Source: Cribrihabitans_A pelagius
GTDB lineage: Bacteria; Pseudomonadota; Alphaproteobacteria; Rhodobacterales; Rhodobacteraceae
DNA length: 64,000 nt
Direction of reading: 5' to 3'
NCBI RefSeq assembly: GCF_048820915.1
Contig: NZ_JBMERR010000004.1
Coordinates: 62,001 to 126,000 of the forward strand
The position numbers were made by a program, and so were the translations under genes. Below the pieces are notes generated by a model. The model was not told where the DNA came from and did not search any database. It saw only the letters and a list, made by a program, of their open reading frames with translations. Below, one piece after another: positions 24,075-32,309 of the stretch; the first letter of the stretch is position 1; the number at the start of each line of letters is the position of its first letter.

Positions 24075-25825
24075 ACCTTCAGCCTCGTCAGATCGAGCAC
24101 GTATTTCTGCACCTCGAAGCGCTGCACGCGTTTGTTGATCCAGCCATAGTTTTTCCTGGCAGTGCCGACGGTGTCGTCGAGCAGCCGCTCGAGCAGGTCC
24201 CACCTTCCCGGGTTGGCTTCGATCAGCAGCGAGGCCAAGCCGTGGCGGAAATTATGCGGGGTCATCGGCAAGCCGGCAGCACGGGTTTCGCGCTTGAACC
24301 AGCCGAGAAAGGTCTCATAGGGCAGATTGCCCTCCGCAATAATCCCCGGGAACAGGAAATCGCTGCTATCCGCACCCGGATACAGCGGACGGATCGTTTC
24401 CATGTGCCATTCGATCACTTCGAGCCCGTTCAGGTTGCCGCGTTCGATCGGCGCCCAGATCTCGTTGTCGTTCTTGGTGTGCTCCGGCGACAGCGCGATT
24501 GTCGCGTGATCGGTCATCCTGCCCGGCAGGTGGAATGTGATGTTATCGCCGCGGATTGCCAGCGCCAGCGCGTTTTCGATGCGGATCGGTGCGCCGCGGG
24601 TTTCGAGAGCGCAGACGGCCGCCACCGAACCGATGGAACGCACCTCCTCGATCTCTCTCGAGGTCATTGCCCGCTCATCCGCCGTGAAGTTGTTGAGGAG
24701 CTTTTGGGCCCGGTTGCGCAACTGCACGTGCAGGGAAAGGAAGGTCAGGGTCAGTTTCTGCGATCCCAGCAGAGTTTCACAGAAGGTCCTCGCGCAGGGT
24801 GACATATGGCTGCCCTGCTTCTTCCCCTGCTTCAAAAACCGGTTGTTTGCGAGCTGCGCCTTCATCGCATCCGGTGACAGGCCATTGCGCGCCATCACGA
24901 CGTAGATGGCTTTGAGGTAGTCATGTGCCGTCCGGGCGGCGATCTTGCCGGCCCCATCCATGTTGGACGACCACCTGCGCACGACCTGCACTGCATAGTC
25001 AGGAGAAAGGAGTTCCCTCAGCCCAAGGTCCGCCACAGGATCAGCGCATTCCGACAGGGTGCTGACAAACTTGCGCAACGCTGCTGTCTTGAAGGACTTG
25101 TCATCCTCAGAGGTCCCTTCCTCGTATCTATCTTCGACCGGATCGTATTCTCCACTCGTCGCGTTGAGCACCCAGTCATTGATCTCAGCTGCGACGTGAA
25201 CCGGGATACCAGGCAGGATGTTGGCGCGCAGAACCGCGGGTTCGGCAAACGGCTCAGGCGGAAGCAGCGGCCGGACCGAAGACAGGTACCGGAAATGATT
25301 CAGTTGCCGAAGAGCGGATTGCAGGGATTTCCATTCATTTGATCCCAAACGTGTCCGCAGCCCGCACAGCCATTCCTGGGAAATTTGGCTGGGGCCTTTG
25401 CCATGCTGCCGGGCAAGATCGGCCAGCTTCCGGATTGGGATCAGCACTTGGTGCGGATACATCGCCTCTTCGGGCATGCCGGTGAGCGGCTCCACAGCAT
25501 CGATCAACTCCGCCCAGGCGTCTTGCCGCGCCCGGCGCTCCTGTTCTTCCTGCAGCTGCCCGGTGGCTCCTTTGATGGCGGCGGACACTTTCCGGCGCCA
25601 GGCCTTGTAGGCCTTCTCGGTCTTGAAATGCCGGGGATCGAAACCGCCCAGCGGAAAGCGTCGCTTAAATTCATCCAGATCGGCCGGAATGTCTTGCAGG
25701 TGCCGGTTCTTGTACAACTCACTGCACCGCATGACCGGGGAGACGTAGTCTTTCTTGTCTTGCGCGATGGTCCAGTCCAGCACGTTCTGCATGGTCACCG
25801 GCGCGATGGGTGTGAAAAAGCTCAT
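24071..25825 (-). CDS. Large tyrosine recombinase/integrase
   Basis: A 584-residue site-specific recombinase. The long N-terminal region (about 380 residues) is helical and contains FDPRHFKTEKAYKAWRR (about residues 65-81). The catalytic domain has ETRGAPIRIENALAL (first Arg, about residue 410), TPHNFRHGLASLL (H-x-x-R, about residues 519-531) and ARKNYGWIN (Tyr nucleophile, about residue 559). ATG 25825 is chosen because coding character starts there. It is translationally coupled to the next recombinase-like gene. The pair with its upstream 179-residue gene looks like a self-contained mobile-element core. Confidence 0.8.
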   Translation of the reverse strand: MSFFTPIAPVTMQNVLDWTIAQDKKDYVSPVMRCSELYKNRHLQDIPADLDEFKRRFPLGGFDPRHFKTEKAYKAWRRKVSAAIKGATGQLQEEQERRARQDAWAELIDAVEPLTGMPEEAMYPHQVLIPIRKLADLARQHGKGPSQISQEWLCGLRTRLGSNEWKSLQSALRQLNHFRYLSSVRPLLPPEPFAEPAVLRANILPGIPVHVAAEINDWVLNATSGEYDPVEDRYEEGTSEDDKSFKTAALRKFVSTLSECADPVADLGLRELLSPDYAVQVVRRWSSNMDGAGKIAARTAHDYLKAIYVVMARNGLSPDAMKAQLANNRFLKQGKKQGSHMSPCARTFCETLLGSQKLTLTFLSLHVQLRNRAQKLLNNFTADERAMTSREIEEVRSIGSVAAVCALETRGAPIRIENALALAIRGDNITFHLPGRMTDHATIALSPEHTKNDNEIWAPIERGNLNGLEVIEWHMETIRPLYPGADSSDFLFPGIIAEGNLPYETFLGWFKRETRAAGLPMTPHNFRHGLASLLIEANPGRWDLLERLLDDTVGTARKNYGWINKRVQRFEVQKYVLDLTRLKV

Positions 25826-26128
25826 GAAGGTCTCTTTTCTTGTCCGCTGAATGACAAATTGGCCGTTATTCCAAAAACCGAAGCCGAAAATGACAAATAA
25901 TCCTCCACTTTCCGCTCCCGAAAATTCGGGGGCGTTTGTCATTTTGTCCGCTCGGCCTGTCATCTGTCCGTTGTTCGGCCAATTCCCTGCCCAGGTGTCA
26001 TTGTCGCGGGAGTGTTGCTGATAAAATGGGCATGGCGGCACCCTGCTGACAGACAAAAGAAAACCTCCTTTCCGGGTGCGGAAAGGAGGTAGGTCCCGGG
26101 AGGAGCTTCGGGAAACTCCGGTTTTGGT

Positions 26129-26668
26129 TCAGCCTGATTTGGGCGGTACCATGAACAAGGCAGCTGTTGAGGGTGAAGGAGACAATGTGACCTCGGCCTC
26201 TCTGCGTGCTGCTTTGCGCGCTCCAGTTCTTTTTGTCTGTCCAGGGATGAACGACAGGTTCTTCTGTTCCCGGCCGAAGGGCAGCTGTTCCCCCAGAAGC
26301 CAGCTTTCGATCTCTGCCGGAAAAAACAAGCGCTTTCGGGGACCAAACTCGATATACGCCGGAATGGATTTATCCCGGTGTTCACCATTGCTGCGACGGC
26401 GCGTTGTCTTTGCGCTCTCTCCCAGCTTTGCGGCCACCTGTTTCAGCTCCGCCAATGGGTTTTTGAGATCTTCCGGGTCTTTCACAGTTTCGAGGTCGAT
26501 ACCAAGAGCGACCCAAATTCTGATCCAAGGATAGCCTGCGCCGCGCTTCGGGATCCCCATGGTCGTCATGACATCCGGTACAGCAGTGCGATCTATCCGA
26601 AAGAATTCGGCAAGATCCTTGACCATTGCCAGATCCAGCTTCCAGTTTGGTTCGTCTGATTGTTCCAT
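26129..26668 (-). CDS. Unknown protein at head of recombinase module
   Basis: A 179-residue protein. The segment DLAEFFRIDRTAVPDVMTTMGIPKRGAGYPWIRIW (about residues 18-52) could be a DNA-binding helix-turn-helix that ends in a base-reading loop. A basic middle part (KTTRRRSNGEHRDK) and a hydrophobic FGPRKRLFFPAEIESWL segment follow. The ribosome site GGAGCGCAG precedes ATG 26668. It is followed 303 bp later by the large recombinase in the same direction. It may regulate or direct the recombinases; I do not recognise the family. Confidence 0.6.
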   Translation of the reverse strand: MEQSDEPNWKLDLAMVKDLAEFFRIDRTAVPDVMTTMGIPKRGAGYPWIRIWVALGIDLETVKDPEDLKNPLAELKQVAAKLGESAKTTRRRSNGEHRDKSIPAYIEFGPRKRLFFPAEIESWLLGEQLPFGREQKNLSFIPGQTKRTGARKAARREAEVTLSPSPSTAALFMVPPKSG

Positions 26669-27057
26669 CTGCGCTCCATTTCTGGTGGGAAGATGGGTTC
26701 AGATCTGTTTTCAAGGAAATGGTTTCAGGTTCGGTCTACAACACCGCACAGGGAAGGATGGGCGGTTTCCGGACCTTCCTTGCGTCTTTTGATGGTAGCT
26801 CAAAGTCCAGTTAAGCTGACATTCAGAATAGTCAGTTGCAGAGCCCCCCGAAATTCTTATGCCGGTATCTTACCATGGCGCAGTGGCAGTGGGTTGCTAT
26901 CGGTTTCAAGCAATACGCTCTTTTGCAAATTTCGCCAGACGCTAATCAGCCAGTGGCCTGCGCCGCAAACCGCCTCGCTGGAGCAAAATGTTGCTTCCGG
27001 GCTATTGCTGGTGATTGTATTGGACTGCCAAACCCTTGCTTTGAAAGGCCCCGATGC
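26669..27057. other. Intergenic region between recombinase module and Lrp regulator
   Basis: 389 bp between divergent genes. It should hold promoters for both the minus-strand recombinase module and the plus-strand DMSP operon regulator. AT content rises around 26800-26960. I see no ORF or long repeat that I would trust. Confidence 0.4.
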
Positions 27058-27549
27058 ATGGACAAGTTCAGCCTTGATGCGACTGATATTCGTATCCTCA
27101 GCGCAGTCCAGAAGCACGGCCAGCTTAGCAAAACCAAGCTGGCGGAGATCGTCAACTTGTCGCCGACCCCGTGCTGGGCCCGGCTTACGAAATTGAAGGC
27201 AGCCGGGTTCATCCGCGGCTATCACGCCGACGTTGCACTCGACCGGGTCTGTGATTTCACGCAGGTGGTTGTGACCGTCTCTCTCACACATCACCGCAAG
27301 TCTGATTTTGACCGTTTCGAGGGCCATATCCGAAAGCTGGACGAGGTCACCGAATGCATCGCCACAGGCGGTGGCATGGATTACGTCATGAAGGTCTTTA
27401 CACCAAGCCTGGCAGCATTTCAGGAGTTGATGGAAACCCTGCTGGCGGCCGAACTGGGGATTGACCGCTACATGACTTACATCGTGACGCGCCACGTCAA
27501 ATCCGCCCAGCCGAATCTTTCCGGGTTGGCGGCCAGGTCCGGCAAATGA
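27058..27549 (+). CDS. Lrp/AsnC-family transcriptional regulator
   Basis: A 163-residue regulator. The N-terminal HTH reads LDATDIRILSAVQKHGQLSKTKLAEIVNLSPTPCWARLTKLKAAGFI (about residues 6-52), then a RAM effector domain (VVVTVSLTHHRKSDF, then ECIATGGGMDYVMKVFTPSLAAF). It precedes the DmdA-like gene by 162 bp in the same direction and probably senses a pathway metabolite. ATG 27058 gives the typical length. Regulation of the downstream operon is inferred from position. Confidence 0.9.
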   Translation: MDKFSLDATDIRILSAVQKHGQLSKTKLAEIVNLSPTPCWARLTKLKAAGFIRGYHADVALDRVCDFTQVVVTVSLTHHRKSDFDRFEGHIRKLDEVTECIATGGGMDYVMKVFTPSLAAFQELMETLLAAELGIDRYMTYIVTRHVKSAQPNLSGLAARSGK

Positions 27550-27711
27550 CCGGAAGCGTCTGAACGGTCTGCAAGCCTGTCTGACATCAGTCCGTTTGGT
27601 CTGCCCAGGTCTTGTTTTTCAGTCCGCTCCCGGCCCGCCTGTGCGGGTAATCCTTCACCCAGTTCAAACAGTCCGCGGCTGATCGGGCCGCCGGTGCAAA
27701 GGGTGAAAGAC

Positions 27712-28854
27712 ATGACGCAATCAAACAGTTTCGGGTTCGGCACACAGATCCGCAAATCCCCCTATTTCGACGCCACCGTGCGCTGGGGCGCCAAGGGTTT
27801 CTCGGTGTACAACCACATGTACATCCCGCGCGATTTCGGCGATCCGGAGCAGAACTTCTGGAACCTGGTGAACGACGCGATCCTGTGCGATGTGGCGGTC
27901 GAGCGCCAGGTGGAGATCACTGGTCCGGATGCGGCGAAATTCGTGCAGATGCTGACCCCGCGCGACCTGTCGAAAATGGCGGTGGGCCAGTGCAAATACA
28001 TCCTGATCACCAATGCCGATGGCGGCATCCTGAACGACCCGATCCTCCTGCGGCTGGCGGAGAACCACTTCTGGATCTCGCTGGCAGACAGTGACATTCT
28101 GCTGTGGGCGCAGGGCGTGGCGGTGCATTCCGGCATGGATGTCACCATCGGCGAGCCCGATGTTTCGCCGCTGCAGCTGCAGGGGCCGAAATCGGGCGAG
28201 ATCATGCGCGCGCTGTTCGGCGACAGCATCATGGACCTGAAATACTACTGGCTGCGCGAAGCCGAGCTGGACGGCATCCCGCTGATCGTGTCGCGCACCG
28301 GCTGGTCCAGCGAACTGGGCTATGAGCTCTACCTGCAGGACGGGTCGCGCGGCGACGAGCTGTGGGAAAAGATCATGGCGGCAGGCAAACCCTTTGGCCT
28401 GCAGCCGGGCCACACCTCCTCGATCCGGCGGATCGAAGGCGGCATGCTGTCCTATCACGCTGATGCCGACATCCACACCAACCCCTTTGAGCTCGGGCTT
28501 GACCGGCTGGTGAACCTCGACATGGAGGCCGATTCCATCGGCAAGGCAGCGCTGCGCCGCATCAAGGAGAAAGGTGTCAGCCGCAAGCAGGTGGGGCTGG
28601 TTATCGAGTGTGAACCGCTGAAAGGCCCCAACACCACTTTCTGGCCGGTCACCAAGGATGGCGGCACTGTCGGCAAGGTGACTTCGGCCGTCTACTCGCC
28701 GCGCCTTGAGAAGAATATCGCGCTGGCGATGGTCTCTGCCGGAAGTTCGGAACTGGGCACCGAAGTCGAAGTGAAGACTGCCAATGGCCCGGCAAAGGCC
28801 AAGATCGTCGAAATCCCCTTCTACGACCCCAAGAAATCGCTCGCAGCAAGCTGA
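27712..28854 (+). CDS. dmdA: DMSP demethylase DmdA-like (GcvT-fold) protein
   Basis: A 380-residue aminomethyltransferase-fold protein. DmdA transfers a methyl group from dimethylsulfoniopropionate to tetrahydrofolate, giving methylmercaptopropionate. Matches to DmdA proteins include RKSPYFDATVRWGAKGFSVY near the N-terminus, then DVAVERQVEI, GQCKYILITN, LQLQGPKSGE, ISRTGWSSELGYELYL and PGHTSSIRRIEGGMLSYHAD. It resembles the SAR11-type clade more than the usual roseobacter clade, by my reading. The neighbours (ligase and crotonase) support the DMSP assignment. A related GcvT-like methyltransferase acting on another substrate cannot be excluded. Confidence 0.75.
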   Translation: MTQSNSFGFGTQIRKSPYFDATVRWGAKGFSVYNHMYIPRDFGDPEQNFWNLVNDAILCDVAVERQVEITGPDAAKFVQMLTPRDLSKMAVGQCKYILITNADGGILNDPILLRLAENHFWISLADSDILLWAQGVAVHSGMDVTIGEPDVSPLQLQGPKSGEIMRALFGDSIMDLKYYWLREAELDGIPLIVSRTGWSSELGYELYLQDGSRGDELWEKIMAAGKPFGLQPGHTSSIRRIEGGMLSYHADADIHTNPFELGLDRLVNLDMEADSIGKAALRRIKEKGVSRKQVGLVIECEPLKGPNTTFWPVTKDGGTVGKVTSAVYSPRLEKNIALAMVSAGSSELGTEVEVKTANGPAKAKIVEIPFYDPKKSLAAS

Positions 28855-28878
28855 ACGCCGGAACGAGGATTTACGGAA

Positions 28879-29328
28879 ATGTCGGATATTTCGATCGATC
28901 TGCACTGGCACCGCATTGAGCCCGAACTCAAGCCCGGCGCCTACACGGCGGAGCATACCGTTCAGCTCAACAACGGCTACGACGTGCAGGTGGACGCCGC
29001 CCCCGATTATGGCGGCGATCCAAACTGCACGAACCCCGAACAGGCGCTCGCCTCGGCGCTGTCCAGCTGCCACATGCTGACCTTTCTTGCTCTGGCCGCC
29101 AAGGCCGGGTGGCCGGTGGCCAGCTACCATGATCACGTGGTGGCGCATCTGGGCAAGAACCCGAAAGGCAAAATGTCGGTGACCCGCTTGGATATGCACC
29201 CGCTGGTGCGTTTCGACACCGGCTTTCAGGTCAATGAGGCGGAACTGGCACAGATGCAGGACCGGGCGCACCGCTACTGTTTTATCGCCAATACGCTGGC
29301 CGACTTCGTCGAGATCAACATTCGCTGA
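28879..29328 (+). CDS. OsmC-family peroxide/thiol protein
   Basis: A 149-residue OsmC/Ohr-fold protein. The redox cysteines are in ALSSCHMLTFLALAAK (about residue 61) and AHRYCFIANTLADF (about residue 134), spaced as in the family. Ohr/OsmC enzymes reduce organic hydroperoxides with these two cysteines. It lies 24 bp after the demethylase and 23 bp before the crotonase, inside the operon. It could protect against peroxides or react with sulfur intermediates such as methanethiol, but this is inference. Confidence 0.85.
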   Translation: MSDISIDLHWHRIEPELKPGAYTAEHTVQLNNGYDVQVDAAPDYGGDPNCTNPEQALASALSSCHMLTFLALAAKAGWPVASYHDHVVAHLGKNPKGKMSVTRLDMHPLVRFDTGFQVNEAELAQMQDRAHRYCFIANTLADFVEINIR

Positions 29329-29351
29329 GCCTCAAAACAGGAGAAAGCCCC

Positions 29352-30152
29352 GTGCAAGACACCGATATCCTGCTGCGCGACCTGGATGACGATGGCATCC
29401 TGCGCCTGACCCTGAACGATGCCGGGCGGCGCAATGCCCTGTCCGAGGCAATGCTGGCGGCGCTGGCCGAAGCCTTTGCCGAAGCGGGGGAAAACCCGCA
29501 GGTGCGCGTTATCGTCCTGGCGGCAAACGGCCCCGCTTATTGCGCCGGGCATGACCTCAAGGAGATGACCGCCGGGCGCGCGGCTGCGGATGGCGGCCGG
29601 GCCTATTTTGCCAAGGTGATGGCGATGTGCTCTGCCACCATGCGGGCCATCGTCAACTGCCCCAAGCCGGTGATTGCCGAGGTCACCGGGATCGCCACCG
29701 CGGCGGGCTGCCAGCTGGTGGCCAGCTGCGACCTGGCCATTGCCGCGGAGACTGCCCGGTTCAGCACGCCGGGGGTCCATATCGGCCTGTTCTGCTCGAC
29801 ACCGATGGTGGCCCTGTCGCGTAATGTTGCCAGCAAACACGCGATGGAGATGCTGCTGACCGGCGACATGACCCCGGCCCGGCGGGCAGAAGAAATCGGC
29901 CTGATAAACCGGGCCGTTCCGCCTGCGGAGCTGCAGCAGGCCACGATGGAAATGGCCCGCAAGATCGCGTCCAAGTCGGTGATGACCCTGGGCACCGGCA
30001 AACGCGCCTTCTACGCGCAACGGGAAATGCCCCTGGCCGACGCCTATAACTATGCTTCCGGCGTGATGGTCGACAACATGCTCGCCCGCGATGCCGAAGA
30101 GGGCATCGGCGCCTTCCTCGAAAAACGCCGCCCCCAATGGCAGGATCACTGA
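29352..30152 (+). CDS. Crotonase-family protein lacking the catalytic Glu pair
   Basis: A 266-residue crotonase-fold protein starting at GTG 29352 after AGGAGA. The oxyanion-hole segments are CAGHDLKEM (about residues 64-72) and ATAAGCQLVASCD (about residues 115-127). Enoyl-CoA hydratase needs two glutamates in this region; here the first site is Gln (about 121) and the second reads FSTPGVHIG with Gly (about 141). This matches the ECHDC3-like subgroup. Hydratase activity is therefore doubtful; another CoA reaction (hydrolysis, isomerisation or decarboxylation) is possible. Position in the operon suggests the step taken by DmdD in the methylmercaptopropionate pathway. Confidence 0.82.
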   Translation: MQDTDILLRDLDDDGILRLTLNDAGRRNALSEAMLAALAEAFAEAGENPQVRVIVLAANGPAYCAGHDLKEMTAGRAAADGGRAYFAKVMAMCSATMRAIVNCPKPVIAEVTGIATAAGCQLVASCDLAIAAETARFSTPGVHIGLFCSTPMVALSRNVASKHAMEMLLTGDMTPARRAEEIGLINRAVPPAELQQATMEMARKIASKSVMTLGTGKRAFYAQREMPLADAYNYASGVMVDNMLARDAEEGIGAFLEKRRPQWQDH

Positions 30153-30156
30153 GACC

Positions 30157-31791
30157 ATGACGGAAAACCCGTACAACACCGGTCTGGACCGCACTCCGGC
30201 GAACTATCAGCCGCTGACGCCGCTAACTTTCCTGGCACGCGCCGCCAGCGTCTTTCCGGACCGCACGGCGATCGTGCATGGGTCCCTACGGCGCAGCTAT
30301 GCAGAGTTTTATGCCCGGTCGCGGCGGCTTGCCTCGGCCTTGGCCAAGAAAGGGATCGCCCGCGGCGACACCGTGTCGGCGCTGCTGCCCAATACCCCGG
30401 CAATGCTTGAGTGCCATTACGGCGTCCCGATGTGCGGCGCGGTGCTGCACTCGATCAACACAAGGCTGGATGCAGCGGTCATTGCGTTCCAGCTCGACCA
30501 CGCGATGTCGAAACTGGTGATCGTGGACCGGGAATTCATGCCGCTGATGCAGGATGCGCTGGCGCTTGCCACGGTCTCGCCGGTTCTGATCCAGTATGAT
30601 GACCCAGAGTATGACGGTGTGCCGGCAGATGCAGAGGCCGCCGACTACGAGGTGTTTCTGACCCGCGGCAAGCCGGATTTCGCCTGGCTGATGCCGGAGG
30701 ACGAATGGGATGCGATCTCGATCAACTACACCTCCGGCACCACCGGCGACCCCAAAGGCGTGGTTTCGCACCACCGGGGCGCCTATCTGCTGGCGCAGGG
30801 CAATGCGCTGACCACCTCGATGCAGAAGCACGCGGTCTATCTCTGGACCCTGCCGATGTTCCACTGCAACGGCTGGTGCTTCCCATGGACACTGTCCGCC
30901 ATCGCAGGCACCCATGTGTGCTTGCGGCAGGTGCGGGCAGAACCCATCTGGAACGCCCTGGCGGACGAGGGCGTGACCCACCTGTGCGGCGCCCCCATCG
31001 TGATGTCGCTGCTGATCTCGGCACCCGCAGAAGCCAAGCGTGAACTTTCCCAGCCGGTGCAGTTCTTTACCGCCGCCGCACCGCCGCCGGAAAGCCTGCT
31101 GGCGGACATGAAGGCCGCAGGCTTTGAGGTGACCCACCTTTATGGGCTGACGGAAACCTACGGTCCTGCGGTGGTCAATGACTGGCACCACAGCTGGTCG
31201 GACCTGCCGCCTGCCGAACAGGCCGCACTGAAGGCGCGCCAGGGCGTGCGCTACCTGCCTCTTGAGGGGCTGGACGTACTGGACCCCGACACGATGCTGC
31301 CTGTACCGCGCGACGGCCAGACCATGGGCGAAGTGATGTTCCGCGGGAACGTCGTGATGAAGGGCTATTTCCGCAATCCCAGGGCCACCGAGGAAGCCTT
31401 TGCCGGCGGCTGGTTCCACTCCGGCGATCTGGGTGTCATGCACCCCGACGGCTATATCCAGCTCAAGGACAGGTCAAAGGACATCATCATCTCGGGTGGT
31501 GAGAACATCTCCTCGATCGAGGTCGAAGAGGCGCTTTACCGCCACCCGGCGGTTGCGGTTGCTGCCGTGGTGGCAATGCCGCATGAGAAATGGGGCGAAA
31601 CCCCCTGCGCCTTTGTCGAGCTTGCCAAGGGCAAGCAGGCCGATGCGCAGATCCTGCGCAGCTGGTGCCGCGGCCGCCTGGCGCCCTACAAGGTTCCTGG
31701 CAAGTTCGTCTTTTCGGAGATCCCCAGAACCTCGACCGGCAAGATCCAGAAATTTGCCTTGCGCGAGCAGGCAAAGGAAATCGCGTCATAA
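30157..31791 (+). CDS. Acyl-CoA ligase, DmdB-like (methylmercaptopropionyl-CoA ligase)
   Basis: A 544-residue ANL-superfamily ligase making acyl-CoA from acid, ATP and CoA. The AMP-binding loop YTSGTTGDPKGVV is at residues 191-203. LYGLTETYGP, GWFHSGDLG, then KDIIISGGENISSIEVEE and the lysine motif PRTSTGKIQKF follow in order. Its place after a DmdA-like demethylase and a crotonase makes methylmercaptopropionate the likely acid, as for DmdB. The sequence alone fits any medium-chain acid ligase. It starts four bases after the crotonase stop. Confidence 0.85.
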   Translation: MTENPYNTGLDRTPANYQPLTPLTFLARAASVFPDRTAIVHGSLRRSYAEFYARSRRLASALAKKGIARGDTVSALLPNTPAMLECHYGVPMCGAVLHSINTRLDAAVIAFQLDHAMSKLVIVDREFMPLMQDALALATVSPVLIQYDDPEYDGVPADAEAADYEVFLTRGKPDFAWLMPEDEWDAISINYTSGTTGDPKGVVSHHRGAYLLAQGNALTTSMQKHAVYLWTLPMFHCNGWCFPWTLSAIAGTHVCLRQVRAEPIWNALADEGVTHLCGAPIVMSLLISAPAEAKRELSQPVQFFTAAAPPPESLLADMKAAGFEVTHLYGLTETYGPAVVNDWHHSWSDLPPAEQAALKARQGVRYLPLEGLDVLDPDTMLPVPRDGQTMGEVMFRGNVVMKGYFRNPRATEEAFAGGWFHSGDLGVMHPDGYIQLKDRSKDIIISGGENISSIEVEEALYRHPAVAVAAVVAMPHEKWGETPCAFVELAKGKQADAQILRSWCRGRLAPYKVPGKFVFSEIPRTSTGKIQKFALREQAKEIAS

Positions 31792-31796
31792 CCAGG

Positions 31797-31829
31797 GGAG
31801 CAGCGCTCCGCAGGCTTAAGTGCTGCTCC
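31797..31829 (+). terminator. Hairpin after the DMSP operon
   Basis: GGAGCAGC (31797-31804) pairs with GCTGCTCC (31822-31829) immediately after the ligase stop codon. There is no strong T tract, so it may be a weak terminator or an mRNA-end hairpin. Confidence 0.45.
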
Positions 31830-31961
31830 TGTTACCTTCAAGGCAGCTGCGGGTGTTTTGCAAATACAGCGAATGTCCGAAATGACGGACAGCGGTGTAT
31901 CATGCGATATAAGCATGAGCGGCAGCTAAGGGCCGGTATCGCATGTGAGGTTCCTGATGTT

Positions 31962-32309
31962 CTAAGAAACCGGCCCCAACCTCACCTCGAACCCATCGAT
32001 GACTTGGAAGGGGTAACCCATCTCGCGCGCCACTTCCTGCATCGCATTTGCGTAGCGCAACCAGTACGCAGAGCCCGTGGATCGTTTATCAAGATCATCG
32101 AGAAATGCCATGATCGTGCTCTTATGGAAATCCAACGGAAGGTCCTGGGTGACCGCCAAATCAATAAACCTGAACATTCCATTGAGAGCAGGTTTATGGA
32201 GGTATCGTTTCACGCCGGTTTCCCCAGATTCAATCGCCCTGGCCTGAGTTACAAACTTCTCTGGTGCTTCCATCGCGGCGAGCCGTTCGCTGATCCGCCC
32301 GGTACGCAC
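31962..32309 (-). CDS. Recombinase-like N-terminal fragment
   Basis: A 115-residue product starting at GTG 32309, overlapping the upstream ORF by 80 bp in another frame. The segment ALNGMFRFIDLAVTQDLPLDFHKSTIMAFLDDLDKRSTGSAYWLRYANAMQEVAREM looks like the core-binding region of the degenerate recombinase at 22686-24074, but no catalytic domain follows. The large overlap suggests either a frameshift from the upstream gene near the A-rich tract around 32330, or two decayed genes. Treat it as a remnant. Confidence 0.45.
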   Translation of the reverse strand: MRTGRISERLAAMEAPEKFVTQARAIESGETGVKRYLHKPALNGMFRFIDLAVTQDLPLDFHKSTIMAFLDDLDKRSTGSAYWLRYANAMQEVAREMGYPFQVIDGFEVRLGPVS

